Below, in pieces: positions 16,322 through 22,541 of a stretch of DNA of 28,804 nt. The notes beneath the pieces are model-generated. The model ran no database searches. It was not told where the DNA came from and saw only the letters and a program-made list of their open reading frames with translations. The number at the start of each line of letters is the position of its first letter. Positions within the stretch are counted from its first letter, which is position 1. The position numbers and the translations under genes are program-made. This DNA comes from a virus: IMG/VR virus record IMGVR_UViG_3300032304_000431, positions 1 to 28,804 of that record. One strand, given 5' to 3'.

Positions 16322-18128
16322 AGCTCTCTCCATATCCTGATTCACAGTTCAAGGGCAACTCCATGCCCCACTTGGGCCTGATGCGCATACACATCTCAAC
16401 GTATTCCTGCGCAGTCTTAACTTCTTCGGTGCGTACGATACACGCCACAGCATCATGCACGGTCATAACAACGTGGTACTTCTTGGCAATCATCAGCATT
16501 TGGTCGCCGATGATGATACGGGCTAGGGCTTGGCACACGTTCTCAATTACCTTACCGCCGTAGATACGGTTGGGGATTATGGCTCGGCCTTTCTTGGTGT
16601 CGTACACGATCTCGGTCTTGCCGTCGTCCTCGTTCGTTACCTTGCGTATGTTGGGGTAGCGTAGGTATAAGCCGTTGGGTAGCTTGACGCCGCCCTTACC
16701 TTCGATCTTCAGCACATCATCTCGACCTAACATTGTTAGTTGGTCTCTGAGAATTGCTTCAAGTGCCACACTAGCGGCTTTCCAAAGTTCAGTGATTCGG
16801 GGGTAAGTTTCACGGTAGGTGTCAATAATCCTTTTCGCCTCTTCAAGTGATACTTCCACTCCAAAATTTTTAAGTTGAGCTTTGAACTTCGCCGCGCCCA
16901 TCCCATACCCAGCCCCAAGGATAGTTGTCTTGCCCACGAAACGCTCGTCCTTTGTGATTTCTTCCACCGCCTTGCCGTAGATAGCCGATGCCATGATTTT
17001 GTATACATCTTCACCCCTATCAAATGCTTCAACCAAGTCGTCTTGCCCAGCTAGCCATGCCAGCGTACGGGCTTCAATCTGCGATGAGTCTGAGTCGACC
17101 ATCATGTAACCCGCAGGTGCAAGGATAGCCTTTTTCAGCGTCGAACCCCTCGGCAGGTTTTGCAGGTTTAGCTTGTCGTCACCACCCCACCGTCCTGTGT
17201 GGGCGGCGTAGTAGCGGAGGGGAACTGGCATTGAGCCTCGCCGAGCAATCCCAATAAAACGCTCTGTTCGTGACTCTTCAATCGTAGATTTTGTACCCAG
17301 CCGTGCGGCGACCAATGCTTGTACGCTTGGATTCTCGTGTTCGAGAAGTTCTTTGAACGCTTCATCTGTCTTTGCGAAGGCATAAGTTTCCTTTCCCGTA
17401 GCGGGGCTCTTCTTCATCGGCGGTGTGACACCATGCACCGTAAGCAACTCGGCGAACTTGGGGTTGCTCATCAACGTGTCTTTGTCGAAATTCTCCAGCA
17501 GCTCGGCCTTGCGTTGGCGCTCTTTGTGTAGGTGTACGTTCAGCATCCCTTCGTCCAGTTGCAAGACTGGCTCGGTGAACATACGGATGGTCAGGTCAAT
17601 CAGACGCAACTCAGTCGGCGGGAAGTCTTGGTTCATGCAGTTGAACAAGTCCCATGTCAGGCGTACGTCGTTCTTGCAGTACTCACCGTACTGAGCTAGC
17701 TGTAACGTAGGGAAGTCAGTGCGGCGTAAGCCTTTTGCATCGTTGACCTCAGTGCCCTTCTTGCCGATGCCGTAGAACTCCGCCAGAACCGCTAGGCTAC
17801 CGCCTACGTTCGTACCGTGAAGCGCCCGACCCATCGACAATGTATCTAACCAACCCTTCGGTTTGATTTGGAAGTGCTCGGTCAGGATGAACCCATCGAA
17901 CATTGCGTTGTGGGCTAGGGCGAGAGAGTTGGCCCAGTCGTAGTTCTTCAAAAAAGCGTAGGTGCTGAGCGTGTCCCCGCTGAACCACTCAGGCTCACCG
18001 TCATTGATCTGCACAGCAACACCCACAACTTCAAAGCGCGGGTCACGTACGTATTCTTCAGTAGTCTGTTTAGAGAACCCAAGGTCAGCGGAGTAGTAGG
18101 TCTCGAAATCGACCGTGATGATGTTCAT
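16308..18128 (-). CDS. Family A DNA polymerase with 3'-5' exonuclease domain
   Basis: A 606-residue replicative polymerase. Exonuclease: D7 and E9 in VDFET, N74 to D78 in HNAMFD, and Y150/D154 in YCKND. Polymerase: TGRW at 311-314, motif A DSSQIEAR with catalytic D347, motif B with R396, K400 and GYG at 407-409, and motif C VHDA with D559. The residue matching E. coli Phe762 is Leu404. Motif C reads HDA rather than the usual HDE; the metal-binding Asp is kept. The protein is shorter than bacterial Pol I because it lacks the 5' nuclease. It starts in an ATGA overlap with the VRR-NUC gene, and a 13-bp copy of the dispersed palindrome lies inside it. Confidence 0.96.
   Translation of the reverse strand: MNIITVDFETYYSADLGFSKQTTEEYVRDPRFEVVGVAVQINDGEPEWFSGDTLSTYAFLKNYDWANSLALAHNAMFDGFILTEHFQIKPKGWLDTLSMGRALHGTNVGGSLAVLAEFYGIGKKGTEVNDAKGLRRTDFPTLQLAQYGEYCKNDVRLTWDLFNCMNQDFPPTELRLIDLTIRMFTEPVLQLDEGMLNVHLHKERQRKAELLENFDKDTLMSNPKFAELLTVHGVTPPMKKSPATGKETYAFAKTDEAFKELLEHENPSVQALVAARLGTKSTIEESRTERFIGIARRGSMPVPLRYYAAHTGRWGGDDKLNLQNLPRGSTLKKAILAPAGYMMVDSDSSQIEARTLAWLAGQDDLVEAFDRGEDVYKIMASAIYGKAVEEITKDERFVGKTTILGAGYGMGAAKFKAQLKNFGVEVSLEEAKRIIDTYRETYPRITELWKAASVALEAILRDQLTMLGRDDVLKIEGKGGVKLPNGLYLRYPNIRKVTNEDDGKTEIVYDTKKGRAIIPNRIYGGKVIENVCQALARIIIGDQMLMIAKKYHVVMTVHDAVACIVRTEEVKTAQEYVEMCMRIRPKWGMELPLNCESGYGESYGDC
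16727..16739. repeat. Dispersed palindrome, 13-bp form, inside polymerase gene
   Basis: CTAACATTGTTAG. On the coding strand it encodes Leu-Thr-Met-Leu and starts at codon position 1. Confidence 0.8.
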
Positions 18129-18430
18129 TTAGCTCTGTCCTTACACTCTTGGATTACTTCTTTTAGGTAGTCGATGTTGGTCTCTCTAACCACCAACGTA
18201 TATCCACCAGCCGCATTTACTTCTTTTAGATTTTTCCACTGCAACGCAGTAGGTTCGCCCTTGCCAGCCTTCGCTTCGATCGCCACAAAAAACCCGTTCA
18301 CACAGCACAAGAAGTCAGGGACTCCACTGTTGCCGTACCCCGTGCCCATAGGCATCGCGTAGTACACGCCGTGCTCTTTCAGAACCTTCTTTATCTTCTC
18401 TTTGACTTTTGCTTCGGGTGTTGACGCCAT
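18125..18430 (-). CDS. VRR-NUC domain nuclease
   Basis: A 101-residue protein that is essentially a single VRR-NUC domain: E6, D39 in SGVPDFL, E52 and K54 in VAIEAKAGKG, then Q64 in TALQ, in the order of the PD-(D/E)XK catalytic set. Stand-alone phage VRR-NUC proteins are thought to be structure-specific endonucleases, such as Holliday-junction resolvases. ATG 18430 has GGAG at 4-nt spacing. An in-frame ATG at 18469 falls inside a copy of the dispersed palindrome, as in four other genes here, but has no good ribosome binding site. It is first in the polymerase/nuclease run and is linked to the polymerase by an ATGA overlap. Confidence 0.9.
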   Translation of the reverse strand: MASTPEAKVKEKIKKVLKEHGVYYAMPMGTGYGNSGVPDFLCCVNGFFVAIEAKAGKGEPTALQWKNLKEVNAAGGYTLVVRETNIDYLKEVIQECKDRAK

Positions 18431-18462
18431 GATACTCCAATATTGTACTTTGTCAAGAGGGT

Positions 18463-18476
18463 CTAACATTTGTTAG
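18463..18476. repeat. Dispersed palindrome, 14-bp form
   Basis: CTAACATTTGTTAG, 32 bp upstream of the chosen VRR-NUC start and between it and the candidate structured RNA. It contains an in-frame ATG for that gene. Confidence 0.85.
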
Positions 18477-18490
18477 ATAAAGGTGAGGGG

Positions 18491-18595
18491 TTGGCTGATT
18501 TCTCCCATGCCCCTCGTCATGGTTTGGAAAGTGCTACTTGGTTGATTTTTCTCGGGGGAACCAAATAGCGTGGAGGTGCCAGTCACATCAGCCAA
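18491..18595 (-). ncRNA. Candidate structured RNA or folded leader
   Basis: A gene-free stretch with nested inverted repeats. A 9-bp perfect outer stem pairs 18491-18499 with 18587-18595. Inside it a 10-bp stem pairs 18534-18543 with 18559-18568, and a 5-bp stem pairs 18505-18509 with 18518-18522. In the minus-strand RNA the 10-bp stem has one G-U wobble, whereas the plus-strand RNA would have a C-A mismatch at that position, so the minus strand is favoured. The two inner loops carry CCCC and GGGG and could pair with each other. It lies between the 74-aa gene and the VRR-NUC gene. It matches no RNA class I know. It could be a cis-acting leader, a processing site or a small RNA. Confidence 0.45.
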
Positions 18596-18628
18596 GCTAG
18601 GCCACCCCCACCCAACAAACACCCCCTT

Positions 18629-18853
18629 TTACGGATTGGCGGTAGTAACCTCGCCAAAAAGACCTCTTGACCAAAGCATGTGTGTTTCTTTCACAGCGCC
18701 AGCGTCTTCCAAAGCAAACACCGTGTACGTATGGGTATTACGGTTGGGGTAGCCCGGCCCGACAAAGATAGATGCGTTACGGTAGTGTGGTACATACAAA
18801 ACGTCATTGAGCCTGTACGTGGCGGTTGAGTAGCGTTCTACTGAGTCGCTCAT
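18629..18853 (-). CDS. Small unknown protein
   Basis: A 74-residue protein with a beta-rich, Tyr/Thr/Asn-rich composition, such as NRNTHTYTVFALEDAG. It starts in an ATGA overlap with the DUF3310 gene, with AAGGAG 7 nt upstream, so it is very likely translated. No signal peptide, membrane segment or known motif is visible. It is the last gene before the candidate structured RNA. Confidence 0.7.
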   Translation of the reverse strand: MSDSVERYSTATYRLNDVLYVPHYRNASIFVGPGYPNRNTHTYTVFALEDAGAVKETHMLWSRGLFGEVTTANP

Positions 18854-19380
18854 GCTTGCTCCTTACCGAACTTGGCTATCTCGCGGTTCAAATACCAACG
18901 TGCTTTGAGTAGGTCTTCCTCTCGGTTGCCTTTGCTGTCGGCACGAGCAATGTACTTCACCACGTTACCAAGGTGGTAGCTCAGGTTCTTCGCCTCTATG
19001 AAGTCGATGGTCTCGATACCGCCTACCTTGTAATGAGCAGGTTGATTGACGTTGTCGGCTTGCGGTTCTTCCATCGTGACTTTGTCTTCCATCATCGGCA
19101 TCCCCTGCATCAGAATATTGCCTGTCACTGGGTGCATACGAGTACGGCCTTGGGTCAGTTCAAAGATTCGCTCGGCTTCTTCCTTGAACGGCATCGCTGG
19201 CGTATTGCTCGTAGACAGAGACACGGTCTTCCAACCCTTCCTGTCGCTGTGTCGAATAGCGTATACGTAACCAATGTCTGCGCCGGTAGCTTTTGCCACT
19301 TGTGATGCGGTTGCGTTCGGGTGCTTCACTTGGTACGCACGTACTTGTTCTGCTTTGCTCAGTTTTTTAGCTGTTGCCAT
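18850..19380 (-). CDS. DUF3310 protein with N-terminal HTH-like segment
   Basis: A 176-residue protein. ATG 19380 has GGAG 9 nt upstream and overlaps the end of the RHH-like gene by 14 bp. The C-terminal 65 residues match the DUF3310 (SaV-like) family: NQPAHYKVGGIETIDFIEA, then VVKYIARADSKGN, then LLKARWYLNREI. This domain is common in phages and is often loosely called a nucleotide kinase, but its activity is not well established. The N-terminus (residues about 8-45) looks like a helix-turn-helix, with HPNATASQVAKATGADIGYVYAI, so the protein may also bind DNA. The middle is low-complexity and methionine-rich. Confidence 0.88.
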   Translation of the reverse strand: MATAKKLSKAEQVRAYQVKHPNATASQVAKATGADIGYVYAIRHSDRKGWKTVSLSTSNTPAMPFKEEAERIFELTQGRTRMHPVTGNILMQGMPMMEDKVTMEEPQADNVNQPAHYKVGGIETIDFIEAKNLSYHLGNVVKYIARADSKGNREEDLLKARWYLNREIAKFGKEQA

Positions 19381-19579
19381 TTTCAAATTCTCCAGTTTGG
19401 GTTTGTACATAATTCGCAAGAACTTCACGGATTTTGACCTGCTTGTTGGGAAAGGTCTCGAAATAATCGACTACCTCTCGCGGCAAACGCAAGCTCGTAT
19501 TAACAAGGGTCGGCTTCTTGCTTGGACCGCGCCCTTGTCGTTTTTTCTCTGGTTTTAGATATTCAATTCCTGTTGTCAT
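19367..19579 (-). CDS. Ribbon-helix-helix-like DNA-binding protein
   Basis: A 70-residue protein. A very basic N-terminus (EKKRQGRGPSKKP) is followed by a short beta strand VNTSLRLP, a helix REVVDYFETF and a second helix KIREVLANYVQ. This is the strand-helix-helix order of RHH proteins and resembles the C-terminal half of BrnA-type antitoxins. RHH dimers usually bind short inverted repeats, so this is the second candidate reader of the CTAACA palindromes. No BrnT-like toxin is evident beside it. The start overlaps the previous stop as ATGA; GAGG lies about 10 nt upstream. Confidence 0.75.
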   Translation of the reverse strand: MTTGIEYLKPEKKRQGRGPSKKPTLVNTSLRLPREVVDYFETFPNKQVKIREVLANYVQTQTGEFENGNS

Positions 19580-19815
19580 AGCAGTGCATCCTCTTCAAAA
19601 GATAAAGTTTTGTCGGGCTTGGGGAACCACTTGGGGTCTAGCCTTACGAACGGCCACCAAGCGTTCAGCTCGGCCTGAGTCAGTCGGCGTGATGGCTGCT
19701 CTGACTTTGACCACGTAACAATCTTCTTTTCCTTGGGACTCAACCCATTCTTTAGCGGCTGTTTTTGTTTTGAACGCAACGTAGCCGAAACCTTCGTCGT
19801 CTTTAGTTCTGACAT
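19576..19815 (-). CDS. Small ORF overlapping its neighbour in another frame
   Basis: A 79-residue reading frame in the +1 frame relative to 19595-19867, sharing 221 bp with it. It has a plausible start with GAGGA 4 nt before ATG, and its stop joins the RHH-like gene as ATGA, which is the normal junction style here. The C-terminal half (LTQAELNAWWPFVRLDPKWF) looks like real protein, whereas its N-terminal half is Lys/Ser-rich and shadow-like. Either this is a true overlapping gene, or its second half is the real continuation of the 90-aa frame after a frameshift. Confidence 0.5.
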   Translation of the reverse strand: MSELKTTKVSATLRSKQKQPLKNGLSPKEKKIVTWSKSEQPSRRLTQAELNAWWPFVRLDPKWFPKPDKTLSFEEDALL

Positions 19816-19867
19816 AGCTTCCTCTCGTTGTTCTAACCATGTACGCTGATACGTGTACGCTCTGCAT
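19595..19867 (-). CDS. Small unknown protein, C-terminus uncertain
   Basis: A 90-residue frame. ATG 19867 has GGAG 8 nt upstream and a TAATG overlap with the previous gene. The first about 55 residues look real: GSYVRTKDDEGFGYVAFKTK, a helix AAKEWVESQ and a strand DCYVVKV. After that the frame becomes Arg/Ala/Pro/Gln-rich and less protein-like, while the +1 frame becomes more convincing. The function is unknown. A single-base indel or a +1 frameshift near 19680-19705 would join the two good halves. Confidence 0.6.
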   Translation of the reverse strand: MQSVHVSAYMVRTTRGSYVRTKDDEGFGYVAFKTKTAAKEWVESQGKEDCYVVKVRAAITPTDSGRAERLVAVRKARPQVVPQARQNFIF

Positions 19868-20028
19868 TACGTTCTCTCCTTTTGCTCACGTTGAATTCGC
19901 TCAAACTCTTCGTCTTCAGCTTGCCAATCTTCTTTGGTCTTGCGAAAGATTGCTTCGTAGTTACTGCCGTATTTCTCTTGGTCGGTTGGGCGTTGGGTAT
20001 CGCCCTTACCCGCTTCATTTTTAGTCAT
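19867..20028 (-). CDS. Small conserved phage protein (KGDTQRPTD type)
   Basis: A 53-residue protein. ATG 20028 has GGAG at 7-nt spacing and lies within the end of the preceding 37-aa gene. The segment GKGDTQRPTDQEKYGSNYEA resembles a short conserved block I have seen in small proteins of many tailed phages. The C-terminus is a highly charged helix (AEDEEFERIQREQKER). The function is unknown. Confidence 0.75.
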   Translation of the reverse strand: MTKNEAGKGDTQRPTDQEKYGSNYEAIFRKTKEDWQAEDEEFERIQREQKERT

Positions 20029-20134
20029 CCATAGTCTCCAAAAAATATACAAGCCCCGCTAGTACAGCGAAGGTGATGCCTGCCCCCAACAATAGAAGAA
20101 ACACAATGATTGATACGTTTTCTATGGTAGCCAT
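20021..20134 (-). CDS. 37-aa single-span membrane microprotein
   Basis: A 37-residue protein with a short polar N-terminus and one long hydrophobic segment, IIVFLLLLGAGITFAVLAGL, ending in an acidic tip ETMDD. GGAG lies 5 nt before ATG 20134, and the start overlaps the previous stop (TGATG), so it fits the operon exactly. Its position between another membrane protein and the KGDTQRPTD protein supports it as a real gene. The function is unknown. Confidence 0.65.
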   Translation of the reverse strand: MATIENVSIIVFLLLLGAGITFAVLAGLVYFLETMDD

Positions 20135-20337
20135 CACATCTCCTTTGGTATAGCTATAAGTCGGCCAAGCAACATAATTCCAAACACCACTACGCAGATA
20201 AAGTAAAACACTCGGTCATGTCTTTCCCACATAAACGGGTCAAAGTTCGCGCCTACGATTGCCATGAACGGGTACACCAGCAGTGCCGATACTATGAAAG
20301 GTGTAGTCCATACTAATATTTCTTTTAGTTCTTTCAT
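20134..20337 (-). CDS. Small membrane protein, two spans
   Basis: A 67-residue protein with hydrophobic segments at about 9-29 (VWTTPFIVSALLVYPFMAIV) and 45-61 (FYFICVVVFGIMLLGRL), separated by a charged turn with Trp-Glu-Arg-His-Asp. It starts in an ATGA overlap with the upstream gene, with AGGAG 6 nt before ATG. The topology and size would allow a holin-like or inner-membrane accessory role, but it is in the early/replication block, not next to a lysis gene, so I assign no function. Confidence 0.75.
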   Translation of the reverse strand: MKELKEILVWTTPFIVSALLVYPFMAIVGANFDPFMWERHDRVFYFICVVVFGIMLLGRLIAIPKEM

Positions 20338-20552
20338 ACCGTCTCCTTTTTCTTAGCTTCGATAGCGTTGTTGACAATCGTGCGCCACTCCTCGGGGGTG
20401 AAGCCGTTCCAACCTTCATGCCTAACCGTCATGCCCAGAGCAATACCCCGTACCAATGCCCCCTCCATAACGGTCTGGTGTTCTTCATTAGTCATGTGCA
20501 ACGTGATGGTTGCACTGCCGTCTTCGTGTTCAATGATGTCTGTTACTTTCAT
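20334..20552 (-). CDS. Small unknown protein
   Basis: A 72-residue acidic protein. The N-terminal half is beta-like (KVTDIIEHEDGSATITLHM), followed by helical stretches and TPEEWRTIVNNAIEAKKKE. AAGGA lies 7 nt upstream of ATG 20552, inside the 3' end of the upstream gene, which it overlaps by 23 bp. It ends in an ATGA junction with the membrane protein gene. No known motif. Confidence 0.75.
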   Translation of the reverse strand: MKVTDIIEHEDGSATITLHMTNEEHQTVMEGALVRGIALGMTVRHEGWNGFTPEEWRTIVNNAIEAKKKETV

Positions 20553-20775
20553 TTTGTGTTCCTTCGTTATGTTCTTTAGCTAACCTACGAAACCGTGCGA
20601 TGTTGTTCTTCAATGCCCGCCAGTCTGATTTGCAGTCGGTCACGATCTGCGGTTCGGGGAACTCGGCAAAGATCAACAGCTTGTGCGACCCTGCTCTGTC
20701 TTGTATGTCTACAACATTGAACCCCTCGCGCTCGTACTCTTTTATCTGCTTGCGCATACGTTGAGATACTTTCAT
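20530..20775 (-). CDS. Small basic unknown protein
   Basis: An 81-residue basic protein: a helical N-terminus (SQRMRKQIKEYEREGF), a beta hairpin-like middle (VVDIQDRAGSHKLLIFAEF) and a helical Arg/Lys-rich end (KNNIARFRRLAKEHN). The layout suggests a small nucleic-acid-binding protein, but no family is recognised. The ribosome binding site is weak (GTGAAG). It starts 8 bp after the stop of the 23-aa microprotein, which may couple its translation. Confidence 0.7.
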   Translation of the reverse strand: MKVSQRMRKQIKEYEREGFNVVDIQDRAGSHKLLIFAEFPEPQIVTDCKSDWRALKNNIARFRRLAKEHNEGTQNESNRHH

Positions 20776-20783
20776 GCTTCACA

Positions 20784-20855
20784 TCAATTCTTTGCTAGGT
20801 AATACGCCGCGCATACCAACAGCGTAGCGATCAGTGGTAGCCACTCATTTTTCAT
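20784..20855 (-). CDS. 23-aa membrane microprotein candidate
   Basis: A 23-codon frame with a strong ribosome binding site (GGAGG, 7 nt upstream) whose ATG overlaps the end of the 273-aa gene by 11 bp. The product is a short polar start (MKNEW), a hydrophobic span LPLIATLLVCAAYYLA and a Lys-Asn tip. It fills most of an otherwise empty 69-bp gap between two genes. It is too short for most gene finders. The function is unknown. Confidence 0.5.
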   Translation of the reverse strand: MKNEWLPLIATLLVCAAYYLAKN

Positions 20856-21666
20856 CTTTGTCCTCCAACATTGTGTCTAACAACAACACAAAAATTTCAT
20901 CGTTAACTCGACACCCAATGCCAGTTACCATCTGCTCTTTCTCCACCAGCTTGAGCATACCTAGCTTGCCACGTAGCTCGTGAGGAAAAGTCACGTCGTC
21001 ATACAGTTGTACATTGTCGCGTATCTTAACAATATATTTTCCTTCTGCCAATACCACCAGTGCAGTTTTATTGTTAGCAAACGCATCCATAGTTTCCTTA
21101 ATAGTCACCATGTCGACACTTAGTTCTTCTACCTTTGTTAGGTTGTCCAACATATCTTTCTGGTGCGTTTCGGTAAGCCATGACACGTATTGATTCATGT
21201 TGGCACGAGCCCACTTCATCAGTCCGTTCTCAATCGGGCGCTCGTAGTCACGCGCCTTACTCCTATTCTGGTACGCTTGATTCTCTAGTACACCCTCGGC
21301 TACCTTCATAGCTTTACCAATACGCTCGGATAGGTTCATCGGGCCGAATGTCTTCTTGACTCGCAGGTACGCCTTGTCTACCTTGTCGGTGTGGTATGCG
21401 TTCTTACGTGTGTTGTTCTGCCCAATGCGGTCGTTGCGTACAAACAACTTTGTCTGACTGCCATACCACTCCGCACCGATAGTGCCTAACTCCTCGGTAT
21501 CGCACAGTACACGGTAGTCACGAAAACCCTTGACCTCAATAGTCCACAGCGGGTGCTTGGTTGCTACTTCCCACGCTAGTGCTTTTGGCTCTGCGTGTAG
21601 CTTGCTCTCGTCTATGTTTCCAGCGTTCTTGCCCATACGCACGTTGGGTAATTTCAATAGTTCCAT
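20845..21666 (-). CDS. Unknown protein next to the MoxR/VWA/DUF3150 set
   Basis: A 273-residue protein. ATG 21666 is chosen because AAGGAG lies 6 nt upstream. The sequence is mixed alpha/beta with a basic middle (DKVDKAYLRVKKTFG) and many charged helices. The N-terminal half contains TIEVKGFRDYRVLCDTEELG, which could be a beta-sheet module. No catalytic motif, membrane span or signal peptide is seen. It follows the DUF3150-like gene by 10 bp and so is likely made with that module. Confidence 0.75.
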   Translation of the reverse strand: MELLKLPNVRMGKNAGNIDESKLHAEPKALAWEVATKHPLWTIEVKGFRDYRVLCDTEELGTIGAEWYGSQTKLFVRNDRIGQNNTRKNAYHTDKVDKAYLRVKKTFGPMNLSERIGKAMKVAEGVLENQAYQNRSKARDYERPIENGLMKWARANMNQYVSWLTETHQKDMLDNLTKVEELSVDMVTIKETMDAFANNKTALVVLAEGKYIVKIRDNVQLYDDVTFPHELRGKLGMLKLVEKEQMVTGIGCRVNDEIFVLLLDTMLEDKDEK

Positions 21667-21676
21667 CATCATCTCC

Positions 21677-22540
21677 TTACCATTCAAACTTCTGCAAAAT
21701 TGCGTCTACCTTGTTCTTCAAGTTCTCACGAACCATCGAACTCTCTTTGATGTACTCAATGTCAGCACCTAACATTGTTAGTTCCAACTGCTTACGCGCC
21801 TCCTCTAGCTTGGGGTCGTTCGTAATGTTCATCTTGTCCAGCAACCCGCACAAGTCCACAGCGTTGGTCACAAGCGAATCGTGGTAACGCTTCTTGGACT
21901 CCTTGCCCTCGTCACCCTCCTCGTCGGTTAATTTTTTACTCATCGCACTCAACACCTCATGCAGTCGTTCCCAAGGTGTACGCATAGCCTCGGCCAGTCG
22001 CTCATCGAACTTGGCTTCATACTGCTGCTTCATTTCATCTAAGTCATGCGCTGATATGTCCAAGCGAAAGTCACCTGACTCGGGTATCGGGTCGATCGCC
22101 ATGCGGAACCCGAACTTGTTTCTGACATCTGTCAGATCGGGGTAATCATCTGCCCGATACATCGTGCCCAAGTGCGTCTGTGCCTCGTTCACTAGGCGTG
22201 GGTACTCGAAGAAGAAGTTGTTACACATCTGCTTGAACTGCACCTCGTAGCTGTTCATCGTCTGCTTGTACTCCATGAACAACTTAGTCGGCAACAGTCG
22301 TTGGCCTTTGTCTGCCCAAGGTAACGTATGCTGATTGTGGTAAAGGCGTATCCGCGCCGCGAGCTTCTCGATGTCTTTGCGTAGGCTAGTACCTGCAAAT
22401 AGATTCTTCCGCGTCTGTGACGCATCACGTACCGCTGACGCATTGGTGTTCACCGTGTCAGTCATCTCTCGGTCAACCTTGTTGGCTGGCCACACACTTA
22501 TGTTCAGTTCCACTAGAACCGCGCTTGATGCAATACTCAT
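21677..22540 (-). CDS. DUF3150-like protein
   Basis: A 287-residue protein. ATG 22540 has GGAGG 6 nt upstream, overlapping the VWA gene's last codons; a longer frame to 22657 is unlikely. The central part (FFFEYPRLVNEAQTHLG, then the MYRADDYPD and FGFRMAIDPIP blocks) resembles the DUF3150 family, in which a Tyr-Pro, a Leu-Gly and a Asp-Tyr-Pro landmark occur in this order. DUF3150 genes are often found beside MoxR-type AAA+ and VWA genes on phages and mobile elements, exactly as here. The role is unknown. The C-terminal third is charged and helical. A 13-bp palindrome copy lies in the gene. The assignment is from memory of the pattern, not a search. Confidence 0.65.
   Translation of the reverse strand: MSIASSAVLVELNISVWPANKVDREMTDTVNTNASAVRDASQTRKNLFAGTSLRKDIEKLAARIRLYHNQHTLPWADKGQRLLPTKLFMEYKQTMNSYEVQFKQMCNNFFFEYPRLVNEAQTHLGTMYRADDYPDLTDVRNKFGFRMAIDPIPESGDFRLDISAHDLDEMKQQYEAKFDERLAEAMRTPWERLHEVLSAMSKKLTDEEGDEGKESKKRYHDSLVTNAVDLCGLLDKMNITNDPKLEEARKQLELTMLGADIEYIKESSMVRENLKNKVDAILQKFEW
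21769..21781. repeat. Dispersed palindrome, 13-bp form, inside DUF3150-like gene
   Basis: CTAACATTGTTAG. On the coding strand it starts at codon position 1 and encodes Leu-Thr-Met-Leu, the same reading as in the polymerase gene. Confidence 0.8.
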
Positions 22541-22541
22541 A

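Noticed and set aside
18428-18456. Promoter-like TTGACA and TACAATAT boxes before the VRR-NUC gene
   Set aside because: On the minus strand the two boxes are only 3 nt apart. Using TTGACA with a 16-nt spacer gives TATCAT overlapping the start codon, and TACAAT has no fitting -35. It may be a collapsed promoter, but I cannot support activity.
18431-18469. Longer start for the VRR-NUC protein at 18469
   Set aside because: The ATG lies in the palindrome and has no good ribosome binding site, whereas ATG 18430 has GGAG 4 nt upstream and gives the expected domain N-terminus.
19367-19579. BrnA-type antitoxin of a toxin-antitoxin pair
   Set aside because: The RHH-like fold is similar, but no BrnT-like toxin is adjacent, so only a DNA-binding role is proposed.
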